The notes: generated from the sequence alone by a model not told the origin. Numbered from the stretch's first letter, positions 26,001 to 34,816 are shown. The stretch: DNA of 64,000 nt from JAJTDS01 sp964202895 (GCA_964202895.1 CAXNJM010000001.1:992001-1056000), one strand, 5' to 3'. Program-made: numbers and translations.

Positions 26001-29000
26001 AGAAAATGAACAGCTTGGAAAACTAACAAGAAATACCTATTTAAAATCAGGAAGTGATTTTAGTTTAACAAATAATCAAGCTGAAGATATAAGAGTGCAA
26101 AAATCTATTACTTTGCAAACAGTTTTTAATCAATCTATTGTCAAAAGAGTTGTGGTTTTCTTAAAAAGAAGGGAGTCTTTAAATAATCCGCAAATATGCT
26201 TAATGAGGCGTGAATTTTTTGTTGTAGATAGTCAATCTTCTGGATCTTCTTATGAAACAAAAGATTATGAAGTTTCTTGTATTCCAATTGATAAAACAAA
26301 GCTTAATTTATCGGTATATGGCAAGAGTAATGGAGTGGATGAAAAAATTGATTTAGGAAGATATATTACAAGTGGTGTCAATATAATTGATGAAATTGGT
26401 AAAATATATACCAACAAAAGAATATATTACCGCTATGCTGTGCCAAAAAATTTTAACTCCAAGTATGATGCTTTGACGAGCATAAATCACTATGGAGAAG
26501 AGTATTATTTATCAAGTCCAAAAAGTTACAATAATTCTAGTTGCGAGGTAAATTCATCTCTTAATTTGAGTGAAAATGAACAAAATATACTTTTAGGCTC
26601 TGATAAATATGTTATTTGTGCTCAAAGAAGTTATTGCAGTTCAATATATAATGAATGTATTGCAAGCTATATACAAAAAAATCGAAAAGAGATACTAGGA
26701 AAAGACACTTCTGTTGAAAATCAAACAATAAATTATTGTAAATCATTAGAAAGCAATTGTAATTCTTTAATGCATTTTAGTGATAGTAATTTTCCTAGTC
26801 CACATTCAAGTGATTCATATAAATCATATTCAAGAGATAAGCAATATTCTGGTTGGTTTAACGAGATATGCCTAACTAAAAGTGGTCTCGAACATTTATT
26901 TAGTAGAAAAGTTGTAGTTTATAATAAATCTGGCCAAGGTAAGAATTCTAATTCTGCATGTGTTGCAAAATTATCAAGCTGTAACTCTGGTAACAACTCC
27001 GTCGACTGCAGTTGTTCCGATGCTGATGGCATAAACTGTTTATGTGTTGAAGCAGATTTAGACGGGTCTGGTAAAAGTGTATTGCCTAATCAATATAGCA
27101 ATGCACAATATGATTTAAGAGAAAAAAATCCCCATGAAGCTGGCTTATGTGTTAATATGCCAATTCTCAAATCTTGTCCTGCATTAACTTATAAAACAGA
27201 TCAAGAGAGAACAAATGCAAGTAATGTCGGTAATGCAGAGTTTGATGTCTCTTTTCCTAGTATGAAAAAAATTAAGGGAGAGTGTAAAGGAAATTGGAAG
27301 AGCGATCCAGATGCTTCAAAGGCAGCTTACGGAGAATGTAATATGTTAAATTCTACAGGCAATATTATTACAGCAGAAAATAGTTCCGCTGAACAATATA
27401 ATAATGCAAATAATAAAGTAGAATTTTCTAAAAATAATGGCAATTGTATAAGATATTCTTGTCCAGAAATTACCGCTGGTAAATTTAGTAAGCTATATCC
27501 CGATATTTATGCAGATATTTTGTTTCCCGAGAGTGGTTATCCAATCTATAATCCTAATTTTCAAGTAAACGGTGAAATTGGAGATGATATTGGTAAGAAA
27601 TTAGGATTTTCTAATTGGCAAGCTTATTTAAAAACCAGAGATGGCACTGAAGAAGTTGTCAGTTCTTATTTTAATACTAATCAGAAAATATACAGTTGCA
27701 TTCCTGGATATAAAATTCTAAATGCAACTCCAATTCGTTCATCAGAATATATGTCTAATCAAGATTTGCGTCTTTCAGATGCCATATATCAAAAAATCAC
27801 CGACTATTCTTATTCACCAAATAATCTCCCTAAAAGACAATGTAACGACACTGGTAACTGGATAGGAGATGCTACTAATGTTTGTCAACAAATTAAGTGT
27901 CCAGCAATTAGACCTGCCAGCCCGCTTGAAAATGGTATATCAGATTATGAAAAGAAGCAAAGAATTGCACAATGGTCAAATATCAATGGTGCAGAATTTA
28001 GTGAAGCTCTTGCATCGAGAACTATAGAATCTGGCAGAGCTGTTTATGGGTCTTGCAATTCAGCAATTGGCTATCAAGTTATGCCAGGAGGAAGACCGCC
28101 TAGTAGAGAGTGTGATTATCTAGGAAATTGGGGTCCAGTGAAAAATCCTTGCTCAGGAAAATGCGATGCCATTGATTCAGATGTAGGAAATAATCTAAAT
28201 AATGGTTTTTCAGAGTGGTTAAAGGTCGAAAATGTGGATAATGGTCAAGTAAAAATAGTTGGTGCTAGCAAATGTATAAAGGAATATTATAGATACCCAT
28301 ATTCTGTTAATAGAATTTTTTCAAAAACTAATACATTTAATTTAACAGTTAATCAGCAATATCCTGCATCAATTCTTTTTGACGACTTTGGCGATGCGAC
28401 AATAGAGTTAAAAGATCAATCTTCCCCTGATTCAGCAACACAATCGGTTGATAATAACGGGCTTCCAATAAGAGGATGTTTTAGTAGCTCTAATGAATTT
28501 TCTCAATTTAATTCAACTTCATCAGCAAGGTGGTTGGCTCCTCTTTCTATTTGTATTAATAAATGTCCTAGTGGAGATCTAGATGCAAGAATTGGTATAG
28601 GTGTTACTGAGCATGATTCTTCTATAGGAAAAGTAAGAATAATTTGGCCTTCAACTAATTTTGGTGAAGAAGTAATAGCTTATGGTCAAATAAATGATTA
28701 TGCAACAGTTGGTGCAGTAAAATATCTAAATGCTTCATTTTCAAAATCTCAACTATCTTCCTCTCAATCAATTGCTGACTACATTGGTAGCGATAGAACC
28801 AATGGTAATTATGTGGTAATTCGTGGTTGCGGTAACATTAATATTTCAGAAGGAATGGCAGGAAAATGGGAATCTTTAAATAATGGTTGTGCCTCTACTT
28901 CAAGCAATAGCATTAAAAGAAGCTTTAGTTCTAGTGATAATGGGGTTTTAGTAAATGAATCTAGATCTTACATAGCTACTGACTTAAATCTCAACGGAGT

Positions 29001-29628
29001 TTCTTGTAATAACTCTCAAAATTATTATAATGCTGATAAAAATACCTCTCTTCCTCCTTCTTATAAATGTTCTAACGATGGATCAAGCAATATTGATAAA
29101 ACTTATTATTCTAGGGCGGATGGCACCAATGCTTGCTCTCAATATTGCCCATTGAATGCAAACCAAAATGTTAATGGCTTGCAATCAAATAATTCTACTA
29201 TGACATACCTAAATGCCAACGAAACCCAATCGGCAACATGTAAAGGTTGTGGCAGTGATGGCGAGATTGTGTGCAATTCAAGCTATCAATTAGAGTCCAC
29301 TGGCGATTGTCATGTTTGTAGAGATTGCGATACATCGAGCCCTATTAGTGGAGATGTTGAAAAGTGTGACACAATAAAGTGTTGCACTTGTAATGGGTGT
29401 TCTTGTAAGGGTGCATATGGAGAAGATTTTAATGTTGTAAACTGGAGCGAAAAAAGGTGTATTAACTTTGAGAACTTAATCAAATCTGCAATTATGCTTC
29501 ATAACTCGCCAAAATTAAGTTATTCTGGCGACACTTCACGCTATTGTGGGCTTGCCGGTAATCAATACTCAACAAAAACTCTCTCTATCACAGTTAGTTG
29601 TTATGATGGCACAAAAACAACCGAATGA
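23059..29628 (+). CDS. Giant cysteine-rich anchored surface protein
   Basis: A 2189-residue protein I do not recognise as a whole. A short basic cytosolic tip (residues 1-19) is followed by one membrane helix (about 20-44); the rest should lie outside the inner membrane. It is rich in Asn, Ser, Tyr and Cys, with cysteines throughout, so many disulfides are likely. Two stretches fit the sushi/CCP cysteine order: Cys1468, 1547, 1595, 1609 and Cys1614, 1666, 1685, 1698, each with a Gly-x-Trp before the last Cys. The C-terminal part (2026-2116) has about 14 Cys in 91 residues, many as CxxC. A single TGA ends it; the same frame stays open into the next gene. Adhesin, toxin or cell-surface machine are possible. 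The size, export and lack of a known domain make it a good novelty candidate. Confidence 0.85.
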   Translation: MPEKFPIKQISRILKTKIGRVFLSLLVVLSFLISILVIYSINSQSSSPTKSCNDSSIALPLFTADKKNNCLIYLNGLSNGNGSIVEGITLPACNDSNSSYRVNCADPIHLPLCNSIGENSELRNCVKECLTSASNSHNISCVKFCDSSQKNNCVNRKCHQPKEVLVNGSPNGSFEEPSTGCEKISCNLLTEGELSVIAKICKIYDLYKNPPANISSLSETDRVNLSGAASCFEKYCKTKDSIGQNLRCYQYSAKQLPVTRILNCDLHSCNYTNPNNASETISEFSNIVNKNSGYKTLYCKNVKAINNESCSNDSLSNPSATLKYCKNSTILKFSYSCTKANESESVPSVKNNECNTACVQGSCFKEVVCDSNSDNPLCSPPVKEYDLENSSIEQKIGSQDLLSYFNRPTPPSSLYNGDIMKEINDKYKGGNAKEGGITSSFTFKCIDEEGKESTPSASCTNNSPKNNFNESSNIKDGDLNYSNRKCCSIGQKVKMDPISDFTPTSDSILNLGQTDACGTYYQQLGNGSYSPPYYPENRYGSSYHNVGTGRGVGYVYLCGNEGLLYNKVSEQTAYFKGYPQEIWSSDDVNGKRKIKVTVCLRYRNAFYPWGDDTCGARSCVRNCHFFKDTEEDLPCFEYCGEDVCKELEIDESDPKKCSMSDSFLAENTNECSKLMDSVGLADGYLRLRAVLYGDKVCTFLDVKGQTAYDDSIFIGPNDKIPMTQREIDRFCVGQTDLEKCRKANETCITGVNDGYGNCIGAFDNTANGKKGLADVFRPMLRVQYTGSLLGAKKKITGLDNEVPGYYDVSGRFVEEMPCAPIEPRIAPPGQFNLADYRNSSKIFEPPLFISGFNPSSNGSKAVDFFEPELEVTYGNTNLKLKLSKGVKQGVVIDGSQLADIQQKNRNCNYDNSNEVRLFAIKSFAVLGSNINCNDSKLDKPEYYKYIIDDISPFINQSYKNQYSSFEIKDSAGGKIMSYIPLENEQLGKLTRNTYLKSGSDFSLTNNQAEDIRVQKSITLQTVFNQSIVKRVVVFLKRRESLNNPQICLMRREFFVVDSQSSGSSYETKDYEVSCIPIDKTKLNLSVYGKSNGVDEKIDLGRYITSGVNIIDEIGKIYTNKRIYYRYAVPKNFNSKYDALTSINHYGEEYYLSSPKSYNNSSCEVNSSLNLSENEQNILLGSDKYVICAQRSYCSSIYNECIASYIQKNRKEILGKDTSVENQTINYCKSLESNCNSLMHFSDSNFPSPHSSDSYKSYSRDKQYSGWFNEICLTKSGLEHLFSRKVVVYNKSGQGKNSNSACVAKLSSCNSGNNSVDCSCSDADGINCLCVEADLDGSGKSVLPNQYSNAQYDLREKNPHEAGLCVNMPILKSCPALTYKTDQERTNASNVGNAEFDVSFPSMKKIKGECKGNWKSDPDASKAAYGECNMLNSTGNIITAENSSAEQYNNANNKVEFSKNNGNCIRYSCPEITAGKFSKLYPDIYADILFPESGYPIYNPNFQVNGEIGDDIGKKLGFSNWQAYLKTRDGTEEVVSSYFNTNQKIYSCIPGYKILNATPIRSSEYMSNQDLRLSDAIYQKITDYSYSPNNLPKRQCNDTGNWIGDATNVCQQIKCPAIRPASPLENGISDYEKKQRIAQWSNINGAEFSEALASRTIESGRAVYGSCNSAIGYQVMPGGRPPSRECDYLGNWGPVKNPCSGKCDAIDSDVGNNLNNGFSEWLKVENVDNGQVKIVGASKCIKEYYRYPYSVNRIFSKTNTFNLTVNQQYPASILFDDFGDATIELKDQSSPDSATQSVDNNGLPIRGCFSSSNEFSQFNSTSSARWLAPLSICINKCPSGDLDARIGIGVTEHDSSIGKVRIIWPSTNFGEEVIAYGQINDYATVGAVKYLNASFSKSQLSSSQSIADYIGSDRTNGNYVVIRGCGNINISEGMAGKWESLNNGCASTSSNSIKRSFSSSDNGVLVNESRSYIATDLNLNGVSCNNSQNYYNADKNTSLPPSYKCSNDGSSNIDKTYYSRADGTNACSQYCPLNANQNVNGLQSNNSTMTYLNANETQSATCKGCGSDGEIVCNSSYQLESTGDCHVCRDCDTSSPISGDVEKCDTIKCCTCNGCSCKGAYGEDFNVVNWSEKRCINFENLIKSAIMLHNSPKLSYSGDTSRYCGLAGNQYSTKTLSITVSCYDGTKTTE

Positions 29629-29664
29629 TATTCGAAGGTTTATATTAAAATTTTGTACTCAATA

Positions 29665-30456
29665 ATGATTGAAAGCTTTTTTAGATATAGAATTAATATA
29701 GTTTTATTAATTTTCTTTATTTGCATTAATTCATTTGAAGGAAGAATTAATAGCGACTCCTACTTGATTTCTCTTTCTTTTGCTATGATTTTCTCAGCAA
29801 TATATGTCTTTAATAAAGCAACTGATATTGTAGAAGATAATTTAAATTTCAGATCTTTTCCAATAAAAAATAAAAATTATCCAATTATATTTTCATTAGT
29901 TTTTGCTGTTTTTCCGATTCCCTACTTATTTTTTGTAAATAAAAGCTTGTTGCTATTTTATATTTTCGTTCCTTTTTTGTTCGGATTCTTATATAGCTAT
30001 CAATTAAGTTTTTTAAAAATCAGAAGGCTAAAAGAAATTATTTTATTAAAAAACTTAATATCTGCATTGGTATGGGCATTGACACCTTTAACAATTGGTT
30101 TTGTATTTCTGGATAAAATTAACATTCTTGTTTGTTTTCATACATTTATAATGGTTTTTATAATAGAAGTAATTTGGGATATTAGAGATATTGATGGCGA
30201 TTTGGCAAACAAAATATCGACGATACCAAATCAGTTTGGGGTTTTGTTTGCTAAAATAGTTTGTTTAACTCTAGCGATTGGTTTGTTATTATTTTATAAT
30301 AAAAATAATTTAGAATTTAGTGTTTTTTTATGTGCTCAAATATTAACAATATTAAACATAGCAATGATTAAAAAAGATTCTAATCCTTACTTATTTCAAT
30401 CATTGACGATAATTTGGCTGGTTTTTAATATATTTATATTTCTGAAAATATTATAA
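29665..30456 (+). CDS. UbiA-family prenyltransferase, second copy
   Basis: A 263-residue inner-membrane protein with seven to nine helices, starting at the ATG at 29665; a TTG four codons earlier in the same frame is possible but less likely. The two Asp-rich motifs that hold Mg2+ and the prenyl diphosphate are present: Asn50-x3-Asp54-x3-Asp58 and Asp172-Ile-Arg-Asp175-Ile-Asp177-Gly-Asp179, the latter followed by 'KISTIPNQFG'. The typical ubiquinone enzyme UbiA is encoded separately at 37598-38476, so this one probably acts on another acceptor. It begins 36 bases after the giant cysteine-rich gene and overlaps the next gene by one base. The product is unknown. Confidence 0.85.
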   Translation: MIESFFRYRINIVLLIFFICINSFEGRINSDSYLISLSFAMIFSAIYVFNKATDIVEDNLNFRSFPIKNKNYPIIFSLVFAVFPIPYLFFVNKSLLLFYIFVPFLFGFLYSYQLSFLKIRRLKEIILLKNLISALVWALTPLTIGFVFLDKINILVCFHTFIMVFIIEVIWDIRDIDGDLANKISTIPNQFGVLFAKIVCLTLAIGLLLFYNKNNLEFSVFLCAQILTILNIAMIKKDSNPYLFQSLTIIWLVFNIFIFLKIL

Positions 30457-31325
30457 TGAATCTAATTCTTATATCGTTGTTTTTCACTGCTATAATAATT
30501 TATAAATTGCCAAGCAATAACTTACAATCTGCCTATATTATAATGGGTCATGCACATTTCTTGCTAACCTATATTAAAAGGTTAAAAAATAGTGCTATAA
30601 ATATTGATTATCTAAAGAATATCATGGTTTATTTTGCTATTTTAGTTACATCATTTCTTGCTTCTAATTTGAGTCAAAGGAATTTTACGATTTTTGTTAG
30701 TGTATTTTTTTTACTGCACCATTTTTTTGATGAAATGAAAATATTAAAAATAGAAGGTGATTTTTCCAAGAAACTGCTTATTTTGTTGATAATATCAAAT
30801 TTTACTATATTTGGATTTTATTTTAGATTTTCTGCACTAAATAATTTTCTTCTAATACTGAATATATTAGTAATTGTAGTGCAATTTATAAAAATTTTTA
30901 CAAAAAAGAATTATGATTATTATCTAATTTATTTGCTATTAGCTAACTTGATTATTTTGGCTATTTTTAAGTTGGATAAGGTTAGTTTTTCTATTGATGC
31001 ATTGTGGAGTTTTATAATTATTTATCATTATATAATTTGGTATATAAAAATCGCTGATGATAAATATAAAGATAGTAGTAGAAGCTTTTTTGATTATATA
31101 AAACAAATATTTTTTGTAAATTTGGGGTTGTTAATTTTTTGGTTTTTTTATAAAAAAATGCCTTTAGAAAAAGAGATTTCTGATTATTTTTTCTCTCCCA
31201 ATGCCTTCTTTGTTTGGACTTTAATGCATTTAATTTTTACTATTCGTAAAGATGATTATAAATCTACAATTACGACTCTTCTTGATCTTAATTGTTATAA
31301 ACCTAATAAAGGCGAGAAAATATAG
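30456..31325 (+). CDS. Polytopic membrane protein with intramembrane histidines
   Basis: A 289-residue protein with about eight hydrophobic segments and no family that I can name. Histidines occur at helix ends or in helices: His32 and His34 ('GHAHFLLTY'), His88-His89 ('LHHFFDEM'), His191 ('YHYIIWY') and His258 ('LMHLIF'). The spread resembles membrane-bound iron enzymes such as Brp/Blh-type carotenoid oxygenases or desaturase-like proteins, but the match is only in style. Its ATG overlaps the prenyltransferase stop (TAATG), so the two are translationally coupled and may share a pathway. The 3' end overlaps the convergent methyltransferase gene by 23 bases. Confidence 0.75.
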   Translation: MNLILISLFFTAIIIYKLPSNNLQSAYIIMGHAHFLLTYIKRLKNSAINIDYLKNIMVYFAILVTSFLASNLSQRNFTIFVSVFFLLHHFFDEMKILKIEGDFSKKLLILLIISNFTIFGFYFRFSALNNFLLILNILVIVVQFIKIFTKKNYDYYLIYLLLANLIILAIFKLDKVSFSIDALWSFIIIYHYIIWYIKIADDKYKDSSRSFFDYIKQIFFVNLGLLIFWFFYKKMPLEKEISDYFFSPNAFFVWTLMHLIFTIRKDDYKSTITTLLDLNCYKPNKGEKI

Positions 31326-32448
31326 CGACTAATTCAAAGTTATTGGTGCCGTAAAATTGGTCTATTGCATTGATTTCTTCAACTTTAAAGCCTTGACTAA
31401 CTAAATTTTGGCTATCGTTAGCCCAGCTCGCTGGATTGCAAGAAACATAAATTAGGTGATTGATTTTAGATTTTGCTATTTCTTTAATTTGTGGAGTGGC
31501 TCCATTTCTAGGTGGATTAACTATCGCCAAATCAAATTGATTAAGTTCGTTTGATAAAAGTGGGGAATTGAAAAGGTCTTTGCTGAATGATTTAATTTTA
31601 AGCTGATTCTCATTAGCATTTTTGTTTGCTATTTTTGACATATTTTCATCTCCTTCGAATGCGGTTGCATAATCTATTAAATCAACAATTCCAAAGCTGT
31701 AACCAGCAAAACCCGAATAAAGATCAACCACTTTAATTTTTAAGTTTTTTTTATAAAATTCTTGTTTAATATAGGTTCTGATAATGGAGATAATGGTTTC
31801 CATGCCTTGTTTTGTTGCCTGCAAAAATACATTGCTTGATAGTTTTATGTCGAATTTTTCATGGTAGTTATAAAAAATTTGAGGCTGTTGATTGATAATA
31901 ATTGGCTCTATAATTCCGCAATTTTTATTCATTATAGAGATTGATATGTTCCAGCTATTTCTTATTGCCAATGCTTTTAGTTGTTCATTCTGTTGAAAAC
32001 TTAATGATTTTAAGGTGTAGAATATTAGATCGAGAATATTATCAAATTCAGTAATTGAGATGCTCATCCACATATTCTGAGCCTGATGATTGATAAAATC
32101 CGCTATAATATTGATTGATCGATTAATGTTTGGGTTTGCAACTTTACAGGCTGTAATTTCGACTAAATTTTTACTTTTTTTTGTAAAGAATCCTAATTGA
32201 TTATGTTTGCTTATTTGCAATTTTATTCTTCTGCGAGATGAAGATTTTAGCCAAACCCAATTGATTTTCTGAAGCTCTTTTTCTGGTATTTTATGCTTTG
32301 ATAGTAATTCTTTGAGATAATTTTTTTTTATTTCTTGATAATGATTTGAATCAATATTTATAATATCGCAACCCCCGCATTGAGGAAAATATTGACAATA
32401 GTTAAGATTTAAATCTGTTAATGAATCGTTGTTTGAATTATTAGACAT
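31303..32448 (-). CDS. RNA m5U methyltransferase, RlmD/TrmA family
   Basis: I take the ATG at 32448, which overlaps the ychF stop by 8 bases and gives 381 residues; an upstream ATG at 32502 lies far inside ychF. The N-terminus has a [4Fe-4S] motif of RlmD type ('CQYFPQCGGC'). The C-terminal half is the SAM-binding Rossmann fold with 'VVDLYSGFAGYSFG' and 'DLAIVNPPRNGA', and the catalytic Cys is in 'IYVSCNPASWANDS'. The enzyme methylates uridine at C5 in rRNA or tRNA; which site cannot be told. It is the last gene of the trcR-bcp-ychF unit and ends inside the convergent membrane-protein gene. Confidence 0.87.
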   Translation of the reverse strand: MSNNSNNDSLTDLNLNYCQYFPQCGGCDIINIDSNHYQEIKKNYLKELLSKHKIPEKELQKINWVWLKSSSRRRIKLQISKHNQLGFFTKKSKNLVEITACKVANPNINRSINIIADFINHQAQNMWMSISITEFDNILDLIFYTLKSLSFQQNEQLKALAIRNSWNISISIMNKNCGIIEPIIINQQPQIFYNYHEKFDIKLSSNVFLQATKQGMETIISIIRTYIKQEFYKKNLKIKVVDLYSGFAGYSFGIVDLIDYATAFEGDENMSKIANKNANENQLKIKSFSKDLFNSPLLSNELNQFDLAIVNPPRNGATPQIKEIAKSKINHLIYVSCNPASWANDSQNLVSQGFKVEEINAIDQFYGTNNFELVAIFSRLY

Positions 32449-33538
32449 TAAATCGAAAATGAAAAACATCTCCGTCCTGAACTGTGTATTCTTTGCCTTC
32501 AAGCTTTAATTTCCCAACATTCTTGGCTCCTTCTTCGCCATTAAAATTAACATAATCTTGATAAGAGATTGTTTCTGCACGGATGAACCCTTTTTCAAAA
32601 TCTGTATGAATAGCTCCAGCTGCTTTAGGGGCGGTTGAATTATTTTTTAACATCCAAGCATGGCATTCTTTTGGACCAACAGTAAAGAATGTTATTAAAT
32701 CTAGTATTTCATAGGAACAACGGATAATTTGTGATAAGCCAGTTTCGGTTAAATCAAGAGCGGATAAAAATTCTTGTTTTTCTTCTTCGCTTTCTAGGTT
32801 TGCAACTTCTGCTTCTATTTGGGCACAAATATTGATAGCTTTATATTGGTTGTTTTTGGTAAATTCTGCCACTGATTGAGAATGTTGATTTCCAGATATT
32901 TCGTCATCTTTTAGGTTGCAAACAAATAATTGTGGTTTTGCAGTAATTAATTGTAAAGATTTTAAAATTTTTGCTTCTTGAATATCTTTGGTAACTAGGT
33001 TTCTTGCGGGTTGTGATTTTTCCAGCAATTCTATTACCTTCTTAGCTACTGCTAATTGTTCTAATGCTTCTTTGTCGGTTTTAGCTTTTTTTTCAAGATT
33101 TGGAATTCTTTTTTCTAGGCTTTCAAGGTCTGCAATAATTAATTCCAACTGTATTAATTCAATATCTCTAATCGGATCAACCTTACCTTCGACATGAGTT
33201 ATATTTTCGTCTTCAAAACATCTAACAACATTAATTATAGCATCAACTTCGCGAATATGAGATAGAAATTGATTTCCTAGCCCTTCTCCTTTGCTTGCCC
33301 CTCTTACTAGGCCTGCAATATCAACAAATTCAATTTGTACGGGAATAATTTCTTTGGATCCAGCGATATTAGCAAGTTTTTGTAAACGAAAATCTGGAAC
33401 ATTGACCTTGCCGATGTTTGGTTCAATTGTGCAAAATGGATAATTAGCCGCTTGAGCAGATGCAGTTTGAGTTAAGGCATTAAAAAGAGTTGATTTACCA
33501 ACATTTGGCAATCCAACAATACCACATTGTAAGGCCAT
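32441..33538 (-). CDS. ychF: Ribosome-binding ATPase YchF
   Basis: A 365-residue Obg-family P-loop protein. The Walker A motif 'GLPNVGKSTLFNAL' is near the N-terminus, 'DIAGLVRGASKGEGLGNQFL' is the switch II region, and the C-terminal TGS domain has 'AGAIHTDFEKGFIRAE' and 'VQDGDVFHFRFNV'. It binds ATP rather than GTP and associates with ribosomes; the role is in translation under stress. It starts one base after bcp and overlaps the methyltransferase start. Full length. Confidence 0.96.
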   Translation of the reverse strand: MALQCGIVGLPNVGKSTLFNALTQTASAQAANYPFCTIEPNIGKVNVPDFRLQKLANIAGSKEIIPVQIEFVDIAGLVRGASKGEGLGNQFLSHIREVDAIINVVRCFEDENITHVEGKVDPIRDIELIQLELIIADLESLEKRIPNLEKKAKTDKEALEQLAVAKKVIELLEKSQPARNLVTKDIQEAKILKSLQLITAKPQLFVCNLKDDEISGNQHSQSVAEFTKNNQYKAINICAQIEAEVANLESEEEKQEFLSALDLTETGLSQIIRCSYEILDLITFFTVGPKECHAWMLKNNSTAPKAAGAIHTDFEKGFIRAETISYQDYVNFNGEEGAKNVGKLKLEGKEYTVQDGDVFHFRFNV

Positions 33539-33539
33539 A

Positions 33540-34088
33540 TTATTTTGAAATTTTACTTAGTTCTTTTAATACTTGCTCTACATGCCCTTTAACGGAGACG
33601 GATCGCCAAACGGCAGAGATTTTACCAATTTTATTAATTAAGAAGGTACTTCTATCGATTCCTTGGTATTTTTTACCAAACATTGATTTTTCTTTGATTA
33701 CATCAAATTTTTTACATACTTCTCCGTCGGCATCTGAAAGTAGATTGAAGGCAATTTTGTATTTTTCAATAAATTTACAATGACTAGTAATGCTATCTTT
33801 TGAAACCCCAATAATTACACAGTCCATATCGATAAATTTATCAATATTTTTTGTAAAATCTTGGGCCTCAATTGTACAGCCGGGAGTATCGTCTTTTGGG
33901 TAAAAATATAAAACAATATTCTTGCCCTTGAGCTCAGATATTGATATATCCCCGTCATCACTTGGTAATGAAAATAGAGGTGCAGACTTGCCAACTTCTA
34001 TCAAAGAATTTTCTTCAAAATTTTTGCCGTTATTTTCTTTGTTTTTTGCGATAATTAGAGATGCCTTAGTTTTTTCTTCTTTTGCCAT
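33540..34088 (-). CDS. bcp: Thioredoxin-dependent peroxiredoxin Bcp
   Basis: A 182-residue antioxidant enzyme that reduces peroxides. The peroxidatic Cys sits in 'YPKDDTPGCTIEAQDF'; the second Cys five residues later, seen in E. coli Bcp, is absent, so this is a one-Cys form or uses the later Cys in 'DMDCVIIGV'. The first 35 residues are a charged extension before 'VGKSAPLFSLPSDDG'. It lies between trcR (9 bases) and ychF (1 base) and is surely co-transcribed. Confidence 0.93.
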   Translation of the reverse strand: MAKEEKTKASLIIAKNKENNGKNFEENSLIEVGKSAPLFSLPSDDGDISISELKGKNIVLYFYPKDDTPGCTIEAQDFTKNIDKFIDMDCVIIGVSKDSITSHCKFIEKYKIAFNLLSDADGEVCKKFDVIKEKSMFGKKYQGIDRSTFLINKIGKISAVWRSVSVKGHVEQVLKELSKISK

Positions 34089-34097
34089 TTTATTTTT

Positions 34098-34721
34098 TTA
34101 ATTTTCTGTTTTTTCTTCTTTTGGAGAGTTTTTGTTAGATTTTTTATTTAAATCTTCTAGAATTTCCGCTTCATACTTTTCAGATTTTTCTTTAAGACTT
34201 TTGGTAATATTTATTGCTTCATTTAATTGGGATTGACTGCAGAGCCCGAGTAATACGATATCTCTAGGTTTTATATTTTTCATATTCCAATGAGTGCGAT
34301 TTTTAATAGAATCTATCATTGTATCAGTTGTGCCAATAAGTTTTTTAATTTGATTATTGGTTAATTCAGGATAATATTTTATAATGAAGGTAATGCCATC
34401 TGGCTTATCTTGACGACGAGCTATTGGAGTATATTTTGCGGATTTCTTCCCGCTTGTTTCGGTCGAAATTGAAGAGCTACGATTAATTTTTAGGCTAGAT
34501 TTTTTATCTTGTTCGCATCTTTTAATTTCTTCAACAGTTAGCTGACCAGAGAATATTGGGCTTTGTCCAATTACTCCGTTAGCGACATCTCCGTCGGCAA
34601 TTCCTTGAATTTCTAATTCATGTAGACCGCAAAAATTAGCGATTTGGCTAAATGTTAGAGAAGTGTTCTCAATCAACCAAACTGCGGTTGCTTTTCTCAT
34701 TAAAGGAAATTCTTGATTCAT
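34098..34721 (-). CDS. trcR: TrcR-type cell-cycle transcriptional regulator (DUF1013)
   Basis: A 207-residue protein of the DUF1013 family, which I know only from alphaproteobacteria. The N-terminus has a helix-turn-helix-like part ('RKATAVWLIENTSLTFSQIA', then 'FCGLHELEIQGIADG'). The core has 'QDKPDGITFIIKYYPELTN', 'IKKLIGTTDTMIDSIKNR' and 'WNMKNIKPRDIVLLGLCSQ'. The C-terminal 35 residues are a charged tail. In Caulobacter TrcR is linked to the CtrA cell-cycle circuit; here that role is inferred. It heads the unit trcR-bcp-ychF-methyltransferase. It supports placing the organism in the alphaproteobacteria. Confidence 0.92.
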   Translation of the reverse strand: MNQEFPLMRKATAVWLIENTSLTFSQIANFCGLHELEIQGIADGDVANGVIGQSPIFSGQLTVEEIKRCEQDKKSSLKINRSSSISTETSGKKSAKYTPIARRQDKPDGITFIIKYYPELTNNQIKKLIGTTDTMIDSIKNRTHWNMKNIKPRDIVLLGLCSQSQLNEAINITKSLKEKSEKYEAEILEDLNKKSNKNSPKEEKTEN

Positions 34722-34816
34722 AACTAAATATTTTGAAAATTAACAAAACTTGTAAAGTGCCAATTAAATTAATTTTTAATTTTAAAAGCAAGCAAAACTA
34801 AAATAAACTTAAAAAA

